Assembly: GCF_003330845.1 (NCBI RefSeq)
Contig: NZ_CP026121.1
Coordinates: forward strand, 7,917,501 to 7,981,500
From: Streptomyces sp. Go-475
Lineage (GTDB): Bacteria > Actinomycetota > Actinomycetes > Streptomycetales > Streptomycetaceae
Direction: 5' to 3'
DNA: 64,000 nt
Below, piece by piece: positions 32,948 to 41,564 of this stretch. Numbering within the stretch: position 1 is the first letter of the stretch; every line of letters begins with the position of its first letter. A program made the position numbers and the translations under genes. The notes below the pieces were generated by a model. That model was given only the letters and a program-made list of their open reading frames with translations, was not told where the DNA came from and did no database searches.

Positions 32948-34456
32948 TCACATGTGTACGACGCGGGCGGCGTCAGGGTCCTGCTCCGGTACGCCGCGTC
33001 GGTAGAGGATGACGCTGATGACCAGGCCGACGGCGAAGAAGACGGCTGACCACCAGTAGGCGGTGGAGTAGGCCTCCAGGCCCGCATGGGCCTGCACGGC
33101 GGGGTCCCTGGGGTCCTTGCCGGTCAGATAGTCGGTGGCGGCGCTGGTGGCGAGGGTGTTGAGCAGGGCGGTGCCGATCGAGCCGCCGACCTGCATCATG
33201 GCGTTGACGGTGGCGGAGGCGACCCCGGAGTGCTCGGCGTCCACGCCTGTGACGGCCAGGCTCATACCAGGGGGCATCACCAGGCCGAGGCCTAGACCCA
33301 CCACGACCAGAGTCGGCAGGATGTCCGTGACGTAGGAGCTGTGCAGGTCGAGGGCGGTCATCCAGACCATGCCGGCGGCGGCCAGGCCCATGCCGAGCGG
33401 GACCACGGGCTTGGGGCCGACGCGGGGGATCAGCACGCTGGTCGCGAGGGTGGAGCTGATCACCAGCGCGCCGGTCATGGGCAGGAAGGCCAGCCCGGTC
33501 TCTATGGGCGTGTAGCCGAGGCTCTGCTGCAGGTAGTAGGTGAGGAAGAGGAACACCCCGAACATGCCGGCGCCGCTGATCAGCACCGCGATGAAGGAGG
33601 CGCCGCGGTTGCGGTCGAGCAGCACGCGCAGGGGCAGCAGGGGATGGGAGGACCTGGTCTGCCACACGGTGAACGCGGCGAGCAGGACGACTCCGGCGAC
33701 CAGCCAGCCCCATGTCTGCGGCGAACTCCAGTCATGACTCTCGGCGTTGGCGAAGCCGTAGACCAGGCTGAACAGGCCGCCGCCGACGAGGACGGCGCCG
33801 GGGATGTCCAGGCTGGTGGTCTTGTCGCGGGTGGTACGGCGCAGCAGGAGGGCACCTCCGAGGAACGCCGCACCGGCGAAGACGAGGTTGACGTAGAGGG
33901 TCCAGCGCCAGTCGAGGTGCTCGGTGAGCACACCGCCGAGCAGCAGGCCGATGGCACCGCCGGCGCCGGCGATGGCGCCGTAGACACCGAAGGCCCTGGC
34001 GCGCTCCTTGGGGTCGGTGAACGTCGTGGTCAGCAGCGACATCGCGGCCGGGGCGAGCAGGGCCCCGAACAGGCCCTGGCCGACGCGCGCGGCGACCAGC
34101 ATCTCGAAGCTGTTCGCGGCGCCGCCCAAGGCGGAGGCCCCGGCGAAGCCGACCAGTCCGACCAGGAAGGTGATCTTGCGGCCGAACAGGTCGGCTATGC
34201 GTCCGCCGAGCAGCAGCAGGCTGCCGAAGGCGAGGGCGTAGGCGGTGACGACCCACTGCCGGTCGCCGTCGGAGAAACCCAAGTCCTTCTGGGCCGAGGG
34301 CAGGGCGATGTTCACGATCGTCGAGTCGAGCACCACCATGAGCTGGGCTACGCCGATGACGGTGAGAATCCACCAGCGACGGCGAGGTGGTGCGCCCGAG
34401 GACGGGAGCGGGGACACGTTGGCCTTGGCCGGTGTGTCGAGGGAGGTTTGAGACAT
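32948..34456 (-). CDS. MFS transporter, DHA2 (EmrB/QacA) drug:H+ antiporter family
   Basis: A 502-residue pump with about 14 transmembrane helices. Helix 1 carries VAQLMVVLDSTIVNIALPSAQ (the DHA2 motif D1), the loop after helix 2 GGRIADLFGRKITF (motif A), and helix 5 GAIAGAGGAIGLLLGGVL (motif C). The DHA2 family expels drugs, dyes or natural products. ATG 34456 has TGGAGA upstream. It follows the MpaB-like gene by 109 bases on the same strand, and both are divergent from a TetR gene, so the pump is probably induced together with the oxygenase by its own substrate. Confidence 0.93.
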   Translation of the reverse strand: MSQTSLDTPAKANVSPLPSSGAPPRRRWWILTVIGVAQLMVVLDSTIVNIALPSAQKDLGFSDGDRQWVVTAYALAFGSLLLLGGRIADLFGRKITFLVGLVGFAGASALGGAANSFEMLVAARVGQGLFGALLAPAAMSLLTTTFTDPKERARAFGVYGAIAGAGGAIGLLLGGVLTEHLDWRWTLYVNLVFAGAAFLGGALLLRRTTRDKTTSLDIPGAVLVGGGLFSLVYGFANAESHDWSSPQTWGWLVAGVVLLAAFTVWQTRSSHPLLPLRVLLDRNRGASFIAVLISGAGMFGVFLFLTYYLQQSLGYTPIETGLAFLPMTGALVISSTLATSVLIPRVGPKPVVPLGMGLAAAGMVWMTALDLHSSYVTDILPTLVVVGLGLGLVMPPGMSLAVTGVDAEHSGVASATVNAMMQVGGSIGTALLNTLATSAATDYLTGKDPRDPAVQAHAGLEAYSTAYWWSAVFFAVGLVISVILYRRGVPEQDPDAARVVHM

Positions 34457-34565
34457 GACGAAGTCTCCAGAGAAGCGGCGAAGGAGCAGGAAGGTGCGGT
34501 GATGTGAGGCGGACGGCTGCTTCGTTGGAGCTCGTCACGTGATGCGGTCAGTGATCGCGTAGCTG

Positions 34566-35783
34566 TCAGGCCGCCGGCGTACCTGAGCGACGGACCTCCG
34601 CATGGCGCTGAAGAGCGACACCGAGGGGAAGAACAGCCGCGATCGGTTGGGATTCGGGCCCGGGCTCTTCGGCGGCCTGTCGGCGGGCTGCCTGCGCCGA
34701 GGCGGGGGAGAAGGTCTGCCAGTACCGGGCCTGCCGGTTCAAGGTGCTGATCAGCGGCACGAGGTCGGTCGCGGCCGGGACGTCGGGGATGCCCAGCCGG
34801 TCTGCCGCGGTGTTCCCGAGGGACCGCCGCAGCACGCAGTGGATGAGGTCTTCCAACTGCTCCTCGGACAGGACCGCGCCCGGCGCGTGAGCCGTCGCGT
34901 GGGCCTGTGCGCCGATCACGGCGGCTGTCGCCGCGCGTGAGGTGTCATCGGGTGCGGCCGTCATGGTGTTCAGCAGGTCCTGCACGCGGCGGGCGCCGGC
35001 GTGGTCGGTGACGTCCCTGTACAGGCGCTCGTCGAGCCCGAGGAGATGGGCGACGTAGGACCAGTACCGGTAGAGGTGGCTCTCCTCCTCGGCAGTGATG
35101 TCGATGCCGACGGCCGTCAGGGCCTCGAAGGCGGTGAGGGTGAAGCCGAGCCAGGTGCGTGCCATGTCGAGCTGGCCGATCGGCAGACCCGGGACGCCCA
35201 TGTCCCAGTCCGTGAGGGAGGCGGCCCGCATGCGGGCGTGGCGCAGCCGGGCCTCGACGGTGGCCACGTACCCGGGCCCTCCGCGCAGCAGCCCGCCCGG
35301 ACGGATGGTCTGCCGCGCCCACACCCCGGTCTCCGCGAGCCGGCGCGAAACGGTCGGCGTCGGCCTGTCGCTTCGCATCAGCAGCCGAGCGGTGGCCGGG
35401 CAGGCGTAGGTGTGAGCGAGAGCACTGGTGATCACACAGAGGCCGAACCACAGGGGCGGGACGGACAGGCTCACGGTGTCGCCGCGGTGGAGCATCAGAG
35501 GGTCGACCCAGGAAGGGGTCGTCTCCACCTGCTTCAGCAGCGCGGAGACGGCTTTGGGGGGCCGCTCGTCGAGACCTGCCAGCCCTTTCCTCAGACCGGC
35601 GTCGAGAGCCTGCCGCGCCTCGGGGCCGTAGAGGTCCAGTTCGGCGATGACGGCGTCGGCGAGCGGATCCCCGGCGGTGAGCAGTGGCGCCATGCGGTCG
35701 GCCTTCGTGGAGGGTCGGCGGCCCACCGCTTCGAAGGCGATCACTCGTTCGGAGGGTGTGTGAGGGGTGTGGTTCGCGGTCAT
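34566..35783 (-). CDS. Oxygenase MpaB family protein (DUF2236)
   Basis: A 405-residue member of the latex-clearing-protein/MpaB-like family. Visible stretches are WVDPLMLHRGDTVSLSVPPLWF, TGVWARQTIRPGGLLRGGPGYV, and ARLRHARMRAASL with the SHLYRYWSYVAHLLGLDE segment after it. The histidines of RHARMR and nearby segments correspond to residues that bind heme b in studied relatives. No signal peptide is seen. Characterised relatives cleave double bonds of polyisoprenoids or act in mycophenolic acid synthesis, so an oxidative role on a hydrophobic compound is plausible. TetR operators lie about 100 bases upstream; it probably forms an operon with the MFS pump. Confidence 0.82.
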   Translation of the reverse strand: MTANHTPHTPSERVIAFEAVGRRPSTKADRMAPLLTAGDPLADAVIAELDLYGPEARQALDAGLRKGLAGLDERPPKAVSALLKQVETTPSWVDPLMLHRGDTVSLSVPPLWFGLCVITSALAHTYACPATARLLMRSDRPTPTVSRRLAETGVWARQTIRPGGLLRGGPGYVATVEARLRHARMRAASLTDWDMGVPGLPIGQLDMARTWLGFTLTAFEALTAVGIDITAEEESHLYRYWSYVAHLLGLDERLYRDVTDHAGARRVQDLLNTMTAAPDDTSRAATAAVIGAQAHATAHAPGAVLSEEQLEDLIHCVLRRSLGNTAADRLGIPDVPAATDLVPLISTLNRQARYWQTFSPASAQAARRQAAEEPGPESQPIAAVLPLGVALQRHAEVRRSGTPAA

Positions 35784-35879
35784 GTGGCTCTCTCACTTCC
35801 GAGAAGGTGCGACCAGGGCGTCGGACGCACTCGGTTCCCGAGCCGGTCGGGGAGGTGCGGATGTCCGTCACGAACAACG

Positions 35880-35921
35880 TCTGACACCTGTCAGATTAGA
35901 GGCAATCTGACAGATGTCAAG
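35880..35921. promoter_or_regulatory. Two tandem operators between MpaB-like gene and TetR
   Basis: TCTGACA-CC-TGTCAGA (35880-35895) is a perfect 7-base-arm palindrome, and TCTGACA-GA-TGTCAAG (35906-35921) is a near copy with centres 26 bases apart. Both lie in an AT-richer segment between the leftward MpaB/MFS genes and the rightward TetR gene, as expected for autoregulated repression. Confidence 0.75.
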
Positions 35922-36071
35922 TAAGCTTGTTTCACGTGACCTCAGGGCCGGACTGCGGGCAACCCTCCCAGGCAGCCGAGGCAGGTCTTCTCGGGAAGAG
36001 CGTGAGGCCGACGTACGACGCCTGTGAGGTGCACGCCGCGCAGGCACGAACCAGCAGTCATGGAGGCAGTG

Positions 36072-36737
36072 ATGGGAGTACGAACGGAGTCCGTCAGGCG
36101 GCCGGGGCGCCCAGGGGCCGGCACTCCGGCGGTGCCCGAGGAGGAGAGCATCCTCCAGCGGGGCCTCGAGGCCTTCGCGGAGCTGGGCTACGACCGTGCC
36201 TCCGCACGTGAACTGGCCCGCCGCCTGGGCGTCAGCCACAACTTCATCAACGACCGGTACGGGTCGAAGGCGGCCTTCTGGCGTGCGGTCATGGACCATG
36301 CGCTGGGGCCGCAACTGGAGAGCCTGCTACAGGCGGATTCCGGTATCGACGACGCCGAGCGGCTGCGCCAGATCGTCACCGGCTTCTACCGCGCCGCGGC
36401 GGACACGCCGTTGATCGGACGCGTCTTCGTCGACGAGTCGTCCCGGGACACCGAACGGTTGGACTATCTGTACGAGCGCTTCGTCGCTCCGACCCTTCAG
36501 CTCATGACGCCCAGCATCGAGCGGCTCGTCGCCTCCGGACGCATGGCGCCCATTCCGAAGGACGTGCTGTTCTTCGCTGTCATCCCGCCCGTCGCGGGAA
36601 TGGTGGAGGGCCCTCTGGCACGGCGCCTCGGCCGACCGGAATCCGCCTCGTCACAGCAGCTCACGGACACAGCGGAGGCGCTGGCTACGCTCGTGGTCAA
36701 CGGACTCCTCGCGACGGGCGCGCCAAGCGGCCGGTGA
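36072..36737 (+). CDS. TetR-family regulator of the MpaB/MFS pair
   Basis: A 221-residue TetR regulator. The helix-turn-helix is at about residues 28-65: QRGLEAFAELGYDRASARELARRL, then GVSHNFINDRYGSK. The C-terminal domain (GFYRAAADTPLIGRVFVDESS, FFAVIPPVAGMVEGPL) is variable, as in TetR ligand pockets. I use ATG 36072 because GGAGG lies five bases upstream; ATG 36060 is a poorer alternative. The two palindromes about 150 bases upstream, between it and the divergent MpaB/MFS genes, should be its operators. The inducer may be the pump substrate. Confidence 0.92.
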   Translation: MGVRTESVRRPGRPGAGTPAVPEEESILQRGLEAFAELGYDRASARELARRLGVSHNFINDRYGSKAAFWRAVMDHALGPQLESLLQADSGIDDAERLRQIVTGFYRAAADTPLIGRVFVDESSRDTERLDYLYERFVAPTLQLMTPSIERLVASGRMAPIPKDVLFFAVIPPVAGMVEGPLARRLGRPESASSQQLTDTAEALATLVVNGLLATGAPSGR

Positions 36738-36859
36738 GCTCGGCCGGGTGCCCGTCCGGCGGATCTTGGAGCCCGTATCATGCTCGATGCACAGATCGGC
36801 CGGGGCGACCCGCTGCAGCCGGCCGGCCCTGACGGCCGGCTCGCCCCTCCAAGACGGCC

Positions 36860-37024
36860 ATGCCGTCCCCGCTCGGCACGGACGGCGTCGAGGCCACCGG
36901 CAGGATCGTCGCCGTCGGCGACCGTTCCCGCGTGGTGATCCTCGCCACCTTCAACGCGTCGGGCACCTGCGTCAGGTACTTCAGTGCGACGGCCGTCCTT
37001 CCTGCAGGCCCATGGCACCGGTGA
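36860..37024 (+). pseudogene. Remnant of a NarL-type response regulator receiver domain
   Basis: A 54-codon frame contains GTDGVEATGRIVAVGDRSRVVILATFN, which lines up with GMDGIEATRRIIAAGGRTRVLIVTTFD in the intact response regulator encoded at 37175-37843. After about 30 residues the similarity ends and the frame stops at 37022. It lacks the phospho-acceptor Asp, most of the receiver and the DNA-binding domain. It is on the opposite strand to the intact gene, so it is probably a relic of a different paralogue or of an inverted duplication. The rest of 36738-37174 holds nothing else I recognise. Confidence 0.6.
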
Positions 37025-37174
37025 CCAGCGGCTCGGGTATCCGTGCAGGAACCCTTCGCCAAGCCGGACCACGAACGGGTGCTGCGCCAGCAGTTGCGCC
37101 GCCCACCGGATGTCGGTGTCCGCTCCGGCCAGGCGGCTGACGGATCGGAGCGGCCCGCGGCTGGCCTCGGCCGG

Positions 37175-37843
37175 TTACGACTTCACCCTGACCAGGCCGG
37201 TGTCGTACGCCGTGATGACGGCCTGGATGCGGTCGCGGGCGCCGATCTTGGCGAGGACGCGGCCGACGTGCTTCTTGACGGTGGATTCGGTCAGGACGAG
37301 GCGCTCGGCGATCTCGGTGTTGGTCCAGCCCTGGCCGATGGCGACGAGGACTTCACGTTCGCGGTCGGTGAGGGTCTTCAGGCGGCGGTCCTCGGGGGGC
37401 GGGCTGTCCGCGGGGGCCAGGACCCGGTGCGTGTAGGCGTCCAGGAGGCGACGGGTGAGGCGGGGGGAGACGACGGCGTCGCCGGTGGCGACCGCGTGGA
37501 TGCCGGCGACGAGTTCCTCGGGGCGGGCGTCCTTGAGCAGGAATCCGCCGGCACCGGCGCGCAGGCCTTCGTAGGCGTACTCGTCGAGATCGAAGGTGGT
37601 GACGATGAGGACGCGGGTGCGGCCGCCCGCGGCGATGATGCGACGGGTGGCCTCGATGCCGTCCATGCCGGGCATGCGGATGTCCATGAGGACGACGTCG
37701 GGGCGCAGTTCGGCGGCCATGCGGACGGCCTCTGCGCCGTGTTCCGCCTCGCCGACCGGGGTCAGGCCGGGGGTGCCCTCCAAGAGCATGCGCACGCCCA
37801 TGCGTTGCAGGGGCTGGTCGTCGGCGATGAGGACGGTGGTCAT
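37175..37843 (-). CDS. NarL/FixJ-family response regulator (LuxR helix-turn-helix)
   Basis: A 222-residue response regulator. The receiver domain has the acidic pocket IADDQ, the phospho-acceptor Asp 54 in VVLMDIRMPGMDG, the conserved Thr in VTTFD and Lys in GFLLKDA. The LuxR-type DNA-binding domain near residue 155 reads LTDREREVLVAIGQGWTNTE, then IAERLVLTESTVKKHVGRVLAKI. It overlaps the histidine kinase stop by four bases, so both are made from one transcript with the ABC exporter upstream. Systems of this layout usually control their own ABC exporter in response to envelope-active compounds. Confidence 0.95.
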   Translation of the reverse strand: MTTVLIADDQPLQRMGVRMLLEGTPGLTPVGEAEHGAEAVRMAAELRPDVVLMDIRMPGMDGIEATRRIIAAGGRTRVLIVTTFDLDEYAYEGLRAGAGGFLLKDARPEELVAGIHAVATGDAVVSPRLTRRLLDAYTHRVLAPADSPPPEDRRLKTLTDREREVLVAIGQGWTNTEIAERLVLTESTVKKHVGRVLAKIGARDRIQAVITAYDTGLVRVKS

Positions 37844-39159
37844 GGCTGATGATCTCCCGGGGGGACGTCGAGGACGACATCGACGAGCCAGCCGTGGCCG
37901 GCGGCACGCGGACCGAGGGTGACGGTGCCGCCGTACATGGCGGCCCGCTGGCGGATGCCGACGAGGCCGTGCCCGGCGTCGCGAGACCGCGCCCCGGCGG
38001 CGGCTGCGCCGGTGTCGGCGACCTTGATGTGCACGGTGTCGGCGTCCTTGGTGACGGTGACGTCGGCCGTGGCGCCCGGGCCGGCGTGTTTGAGGGTGTT
38101 GGTGAGGGCTTCCTGGACGATGCGGTACACGGTGAGCTGAACGCCGCTGCCGAGGGCGTCGAGGTCGCCCATCGTCCGGTAGGTCACGGGCATCCCCGCC
38201 GCTCGCACGCGCGTCAGCAACGCGTCCAGGTCCCGGATGCCGGGCTGCGGGCCGAGCAGCCGTTCGTCCTCTTCAGGGCCTCGCTCTTCGCGCAGCACGC
38301 CGAGGACCCGCCGGAGCTCACTCATCGCCTGGCGGCCGGTGTCGGCGAGGATGCGCAGTGCGTCGGCGGACGTCTCGCCGCGGTTGACGGCGAGGGTGGC
38401 GGCGCCGTCGGCGACGCTGACCATGACGGAGAGGTTGTGGCCGACGATGTCGTGCATCTCGCGGGCGATGCGGGTGCGTTCGGCGGCGGTGGTGAGCCGG
38501 ATGCGCTGGTCCTGCTCGATCTCCAGGCGTGTGGCCCGGTCCTCCAGGGCCGCGAGGTAGAGGCGGCGGATCCGCAGCGTCAGGCCGATGGCGATGGCCG
38601 CCGTCGCCGTGCCCATCAGGAAGAAGAGACCGAGGAACGGGTGCTCGACAGGGGCCAGCAGCCCTACCGCCAGGGCCAGTTCGGCCGCGGTGAGGGCGGC
38701 GGCCCAGCCGAGCACGCGCAGTGATCCGTGCAGGGCAAGGCTGTAGAGGGCGATGAGCGCGGGCATGCCGGTCTGCTGCCACACACCCAGCGACCACTGA
38801 GCCAGCAACACCGCGGAGATCACCCAGTACGTGATCTCTGGGGCCCTGCGGCGCCACCACAGCGGTACGACGAGCGCGACGGCGAAGGCAACCAGCACCG
38901 GCATCGCCAAGTGGCTGGGGTCCGTCGTGTCCCCGAAGGGGCCGTGCCGGCTGGGGGAGAGCAGGTCGGGAAGGCCGAGCAGGGCGACGACGAGGACGAC
39001 CGCGGTGTCGAGCACCCACGGATGCCGCTGGTCCAGTCGGCGTCGGGCGCTCCGACCGCGCAGTATCCGGCCCAGGAGCGGGTGTGCCCAGGCATCGGCG
39101 AGCCCGGGGGACGGCGCGGTGGCCGTCCCCCGGGTGATGGTCGCGGGGGCCTGTCTCAT
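37840..39159 (-). CDS. Sensor histidine kinase (NarX/DesK-like, HisKA_3)
   Basis: A 439-residue membrane-bound sensor kinase. Residues 45-200 hold about five or six hydrophobic helices (for example AVVLVVALLGLPDLL and LIALYSLALHGSLRVLGWAAAL) with short loops, so the sensor is within the membrane. The phospho-accepting His 236 lies in AREMHDIVGHNLSVMVS, and the ATP-binding domain has VYRIVQEALTNTLKHAGPG, VKVADTG-like VADTGAAAAG and GHGLVGIRQRAAMYGG. ATG 39159 is used; a GTG six codons upstream is possible. It follows the permease gene by 24 bases and overlaps the response regulator by four. Confidence 0.93.
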   Translation of the reverse strand: MRQAPATITRGTATAPSPGLADAWAHPLLGRILRGRSARRRLDQRHPWVLDTAVVLVVALLGLPDLLSPSRHGPFGDTTDPSHLAMPVLVAFAVALVVPLWWRRRAPEITYWVISAVLLAQWSLGVWQQTGMPALIALYSLALHGSLRVLGWAAALTAAELALAVGLLAPVEHPFLGLFFLMGTATAAIAIGLTLRIRRLYLAALEDRATRLEIEQDQRIRLTTAAERTRIAREMHDIVGHNLSVMVSVADGAATLAVNRGETSADALRILADTGRQAMSELRRVLGVLREERGPEEDERLLGPQPGIRDLDALLTRVRAAGMPVTYRTMGDLDALGSGVQLTVYRIVQEALTNTLKHAGPGATADVTVTKDADTVHIKVADTGAAAAGARSRDAGHGLVGIRQRAAMYGGTVTLGPRAAGHGWLVDVVLDVPPGDHQP

Positions 39160-39183
39160 GATCCCACTGTCTCGCACCGCCGT

Positions 39184-40023
39184 TCAGGCGTCGCTCCTGA
39201 GGAGCCGCCAGGCGGCTCCGGCGAGGGTGAGGGCCACCCACCCGGCGAAGACGGCGAGTCCCGCTCCGGGGGAGAGGGCCTCGGAGGACTCGTGCAGGGC
39301 GTACATCGCCGAGCCCGCGTTGCTGGGGAAGTAGGGGTTGATGTTGTCATGGAGGGAGTCGGGCAGCAGGGAGGCCAGGCCCGGGAGGATGAGCAGGACG
39401 CCGACCAGGACCGCGATCGCCCCGGCGCTGGAGCGCAGCAGCATGCCCAGGGCCACACCCGCGACGGCGACCAGGGCCAGGTAGAGGCCGGCACCGGCCA
39501 GGCTGCGCAGCACACCGTCGTCGCCCAGGGACAGGGCGATCTTCTCGCCGTCCAGGCCCAGGGTGCCCAGCTGGAACGCGGCCAGGGCGCCGAGCGTGGT
39601 CAGGACCAGGATGACGGCGCCGATCACGGCGGCCTTGGACCACAGGACCGGCAGGCGGCGGGGAACGGCGGTGAGGGTGGAGCGGATCATGCCGGTGGTG
39701 TACTCGCCGGCCGACAACAGGACGCCGAGCACACCGACGGCCAGCGACGCGAAGGTCACCCCGAGCAGGGCGAGGCCGACCGCGTCCTGCTCGCCGGAGC
39801 CGGAGCCGGGTCCGGGCGGTCCGCCCTGGGTGGTCGCATCGGGGCTGTAGGTGGCGGAGGCGATCGAGCCGAGGGCGATCAGCAGGACCACGGCGACGGC
39901 GAGGGTGATCCAACTGGAGCGCAGCGACCAGAACTTGGCCCACTCCGCGCGCAGCACCCGCGGACCGGTGACCTTGTAGGCCCGGGTGCCTTCCCGGGTG
40001 GGGGAGAGTTCGGTGACGGTCAT
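39184..40023 (-). CDS. ABC transporter permease (ABC-2 type)
   Basis: A 279-residue membrane protein with six predicted helices, the first at about residues 38-58 (SSWITLAVAVVLLIALGSIAS) and the last near the C-terminus (GLAVFAGWVALTLAGAAW). VLSAGEYTTGMIRSTLTAVPRR after helix 2 is the motif of this ABC-2 group. It would pair as a dimer with the ATPase encoded just upstream, whose stop codon shares a base with this start (TGATG). The first extracytoplasmic loop is Gly/Pro-rich. The likely role is export of, or resistance to, a small peptide or antibiotic, judged from the two-component partner. Confidence 0.9.
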   Translation of the reverse strand: MTVTELSPTREGTRAYKVTGPRVLRAEWAKFWSLRSSWITLAVAVVLLIALGSIASATYSPDATTQGGPPGPGSGSGEQDAVGLALLGVTFASLAVGVLGVLLSAGEYTTGMIRSTLTAVPRRLPVLWSKAAVIGAVILVLTTLGALAAFQLGTLGLDGEKIALSLGDDGVLRSLAGAGLYLALVAVAGVALGMLLRSSAGAIAVLVGVLLILPGLASLLPDSLHDNINPYFPSNAGSAMYALHESSEALSPGAGLAVFAGWVALTLAGAAWRLLRSDA

Positions 40024-40952
40024 CAGGCTGCCTTTCGCTCGGTCTCCGCCGGGTGGCTCTGGTATTCGACGACGTCCCTGGTCAGGTCCATGAACGCCGC
40101 TTCCAACGAGACGGCCTGCGGGGTGAGTTCGTACAACGCCACCCCGTGCTCGGCCGCGATCCGCCCGATCTCCCGGGCGTCACGCCCGGAGACCAGGAGT
40201 TCCTCGGCGGACGAGGAGGAGATCGTCACGTCCGGGCCCGCCAGCAACGAGCGCAGCCTGGTGGCCTCGGCGGTGGCGACCTTCACGCCGCCGCCGCTCG
40301 CCTCCCGGGTGAAGTCGTCGACGGTGGTGTCCGCGAGGAGCCGCCCACGACCGATGATCACCAGATGGTCCGCGATCATCGCCGTCTCGCTCATCAGGTG
40401 CGAGGAGAGCATCACCGCCCGGCCCTCGTCGGCCAGCGAGCGCAGCAGGTTGCGCACCCACAGCACGCCCTCGGGGTCGAGTCCGTTGACCGGCTCGTCG
40501 AGCATGATGATCGCGGGGTCGCCGAGCAGGGCCGCCGCGATGCCGAGCCGCTGGCCCATGCCGAGCGAGAAGGCCCCGACCCGCTTACCGGCCACGCTGG
40601 TCAGCCCGGCCAGTTCGATGACCTCGTCGACCCGGCGGCGCGGAATGCCGTGCGTGTACGCGAGCGCCATCAGATGGTTGAACGCGCTCCGGCCGGGGTG
40701 GACGGACCTGGCCTCCAGCAGGGTGCCGATCTCGTGCAGCGGTGCCGTGTGCTTCGCGTACGACTTGCCGTTGACCGTCACCGAGCCCTTGGTGGGGGAG
40801 TCCAGGCCGACGATCATGCGCATGGTGGTGGACTTGCCGGCACCGTTGGGGCCGAGGAAGCCGGTGACCTCGCCGGGTTTGACGGTGAAGCTCAACGCGT
40901 CGACGACGGTCTTGTCGCCGTACCGTTTGGTCAGCTCACGCGCCTCGATCAT
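40023..40952 (-). CDS. ABC transporter ATP-binding protein
   Basis: A 309-residue ATPase of the DrrA/CcmA-like exporter group. Walker A is GFLGPNGAGKSTTMRM near residue 33, the signature AFSLGMGQRLGIAAAL near 128, and Walker B AIIMLDEPVNGLDPEGV near 150, followed by the switch SSHLMSE. The C-terminal 80 residues (TVDDFTREASGGGVKV...) are the regulatory extension common in this group. The signature sequence reads SLGMGQ instead of LSGGQ, normal for this branch. It is the first gene of the exporter/two-component operon; a 26-base palindrome lies 110 bases upstream. Confidence 0.95.
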   Translation of the reverse strand: MIEARELTKRYGDKTVVDALSFTVKPGEVTGFLGPNGAGKSTTMRMIVGLDSPTKGSVTVNGKSYAKHTAPLHEIGTLLEARSVHPGRSAFNHLMALAYTHGIPRRRVDEVIELAGLTSVAGKRVGAFSLGMGQRLGIAAALLGDPAIIMLDEPVNGLDPEGVLWVRNLLRSLADEGRAVMLSSHLMSETAMIADHLVIIGRGRLLADTTVDDFTREASGGGVKVATAEATRLRSLLAGPDVTISSSSAEELLVSGRDAREIGRIAAEHGVALYELTPQAVSLEAAFMDLTRDVVEYQSHPAETERKAA

Positions 40953-41063
40953 GGGAGTGGGCCTTTCCTCTCGGACTAGGCCGGGCGAGCGCCGCGGCCT
41001 GTGCAGTCGACGTTAGAAGCGTGGCCGACCCGAACCCTGGGACCACGGGGGATACTTGACCGC

Positions 41064-41089
41064 CCGAGTGGTACCGCGGTTCCACTCGG
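41064..41089. promoter_or_regulatory. 26-bp near-perfect palindrome upstream of the ABC/two-component operon
   Basis: The outer arms CCGAGTGG and CCACTCGG are perfect and enclose an ACCGCGGT core, with only one mismatched pair in 13. It lies 112-137 bases before the ATPase start on the operon's coding side. Since the operon encodes a LuxR-type response regulator, this is a good candidate for its binding site. Confidence 0.6.
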
Positions 41090-41199
41090 CGCCGATCACC
41101 GATACGCCTCAGGTATGACGCGTCGGCGGGCAGGCTGGTCTGCGGCCGCACACCGATCCGCCGCAGCACGTGCACCGCGCCGCACGCGCTTCCGCCGGT

Positions 41200-41475
41200 G
41201 TCCCGCTACGGCCGCAGCCGTACGACCACGGGCAGGCGACCCTGCCGCCTTGCAGCGCACGCGAGACCGTTCCCTCGGTGAGCCCCTCCACGCATCGCAC
41301 CACAGCACCAGTGCCAACCGGCCCGGTGACCAGGGAGGTCTCCCACGCGACGGGAACAGGTCCGCGAACTCCTCGTCGGCGAACAGGGGCTCCAGCTCGT
41401 TGCGGACCCGGATTGCCAGGCTGTGCCCTTCGGGAACGCGGCCCGCGCCACCCGCACCGTCTCCGCGGGACATCG
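41200..41475 (-). pseudogene. IS1182-like transposase N-terminal remnant, several frameshifts
   Basis: Three minus-strand frames, read in succession, give CPAETVRVARAAFPKG, then RVRNELEPLFADEEFADLFPSRG with PPWSPGRLALVL, then CVEGLTEGTVSRAL. Together they match the start of IS1182-family transposases, where the last part normally reads LQFAEGLTDRQAADAV. The catalytic DDE domain is not present and no terminal inverted repeats were found. It marks an old insertion event at the left edge of the decayed region. Confidence 0.6.
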
Positions 41476-41564
41476 CTCGGCTGCACCGACGCCCGCCCAC
41501 CCCATACGAAAACGTCGGCCTTCAAAACCACAACCGGTGAGCACGAGCCTGATCGGGTGGGCCG

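Noticed and set aside
32293..33087. A 264-codon minus-strand frame entering the MFS gene region
   Set aside because: It crosses the strong terminator and overlaps the MFS gene out of frame; the composition is Arg/Pro/Ser-rich without any motif.
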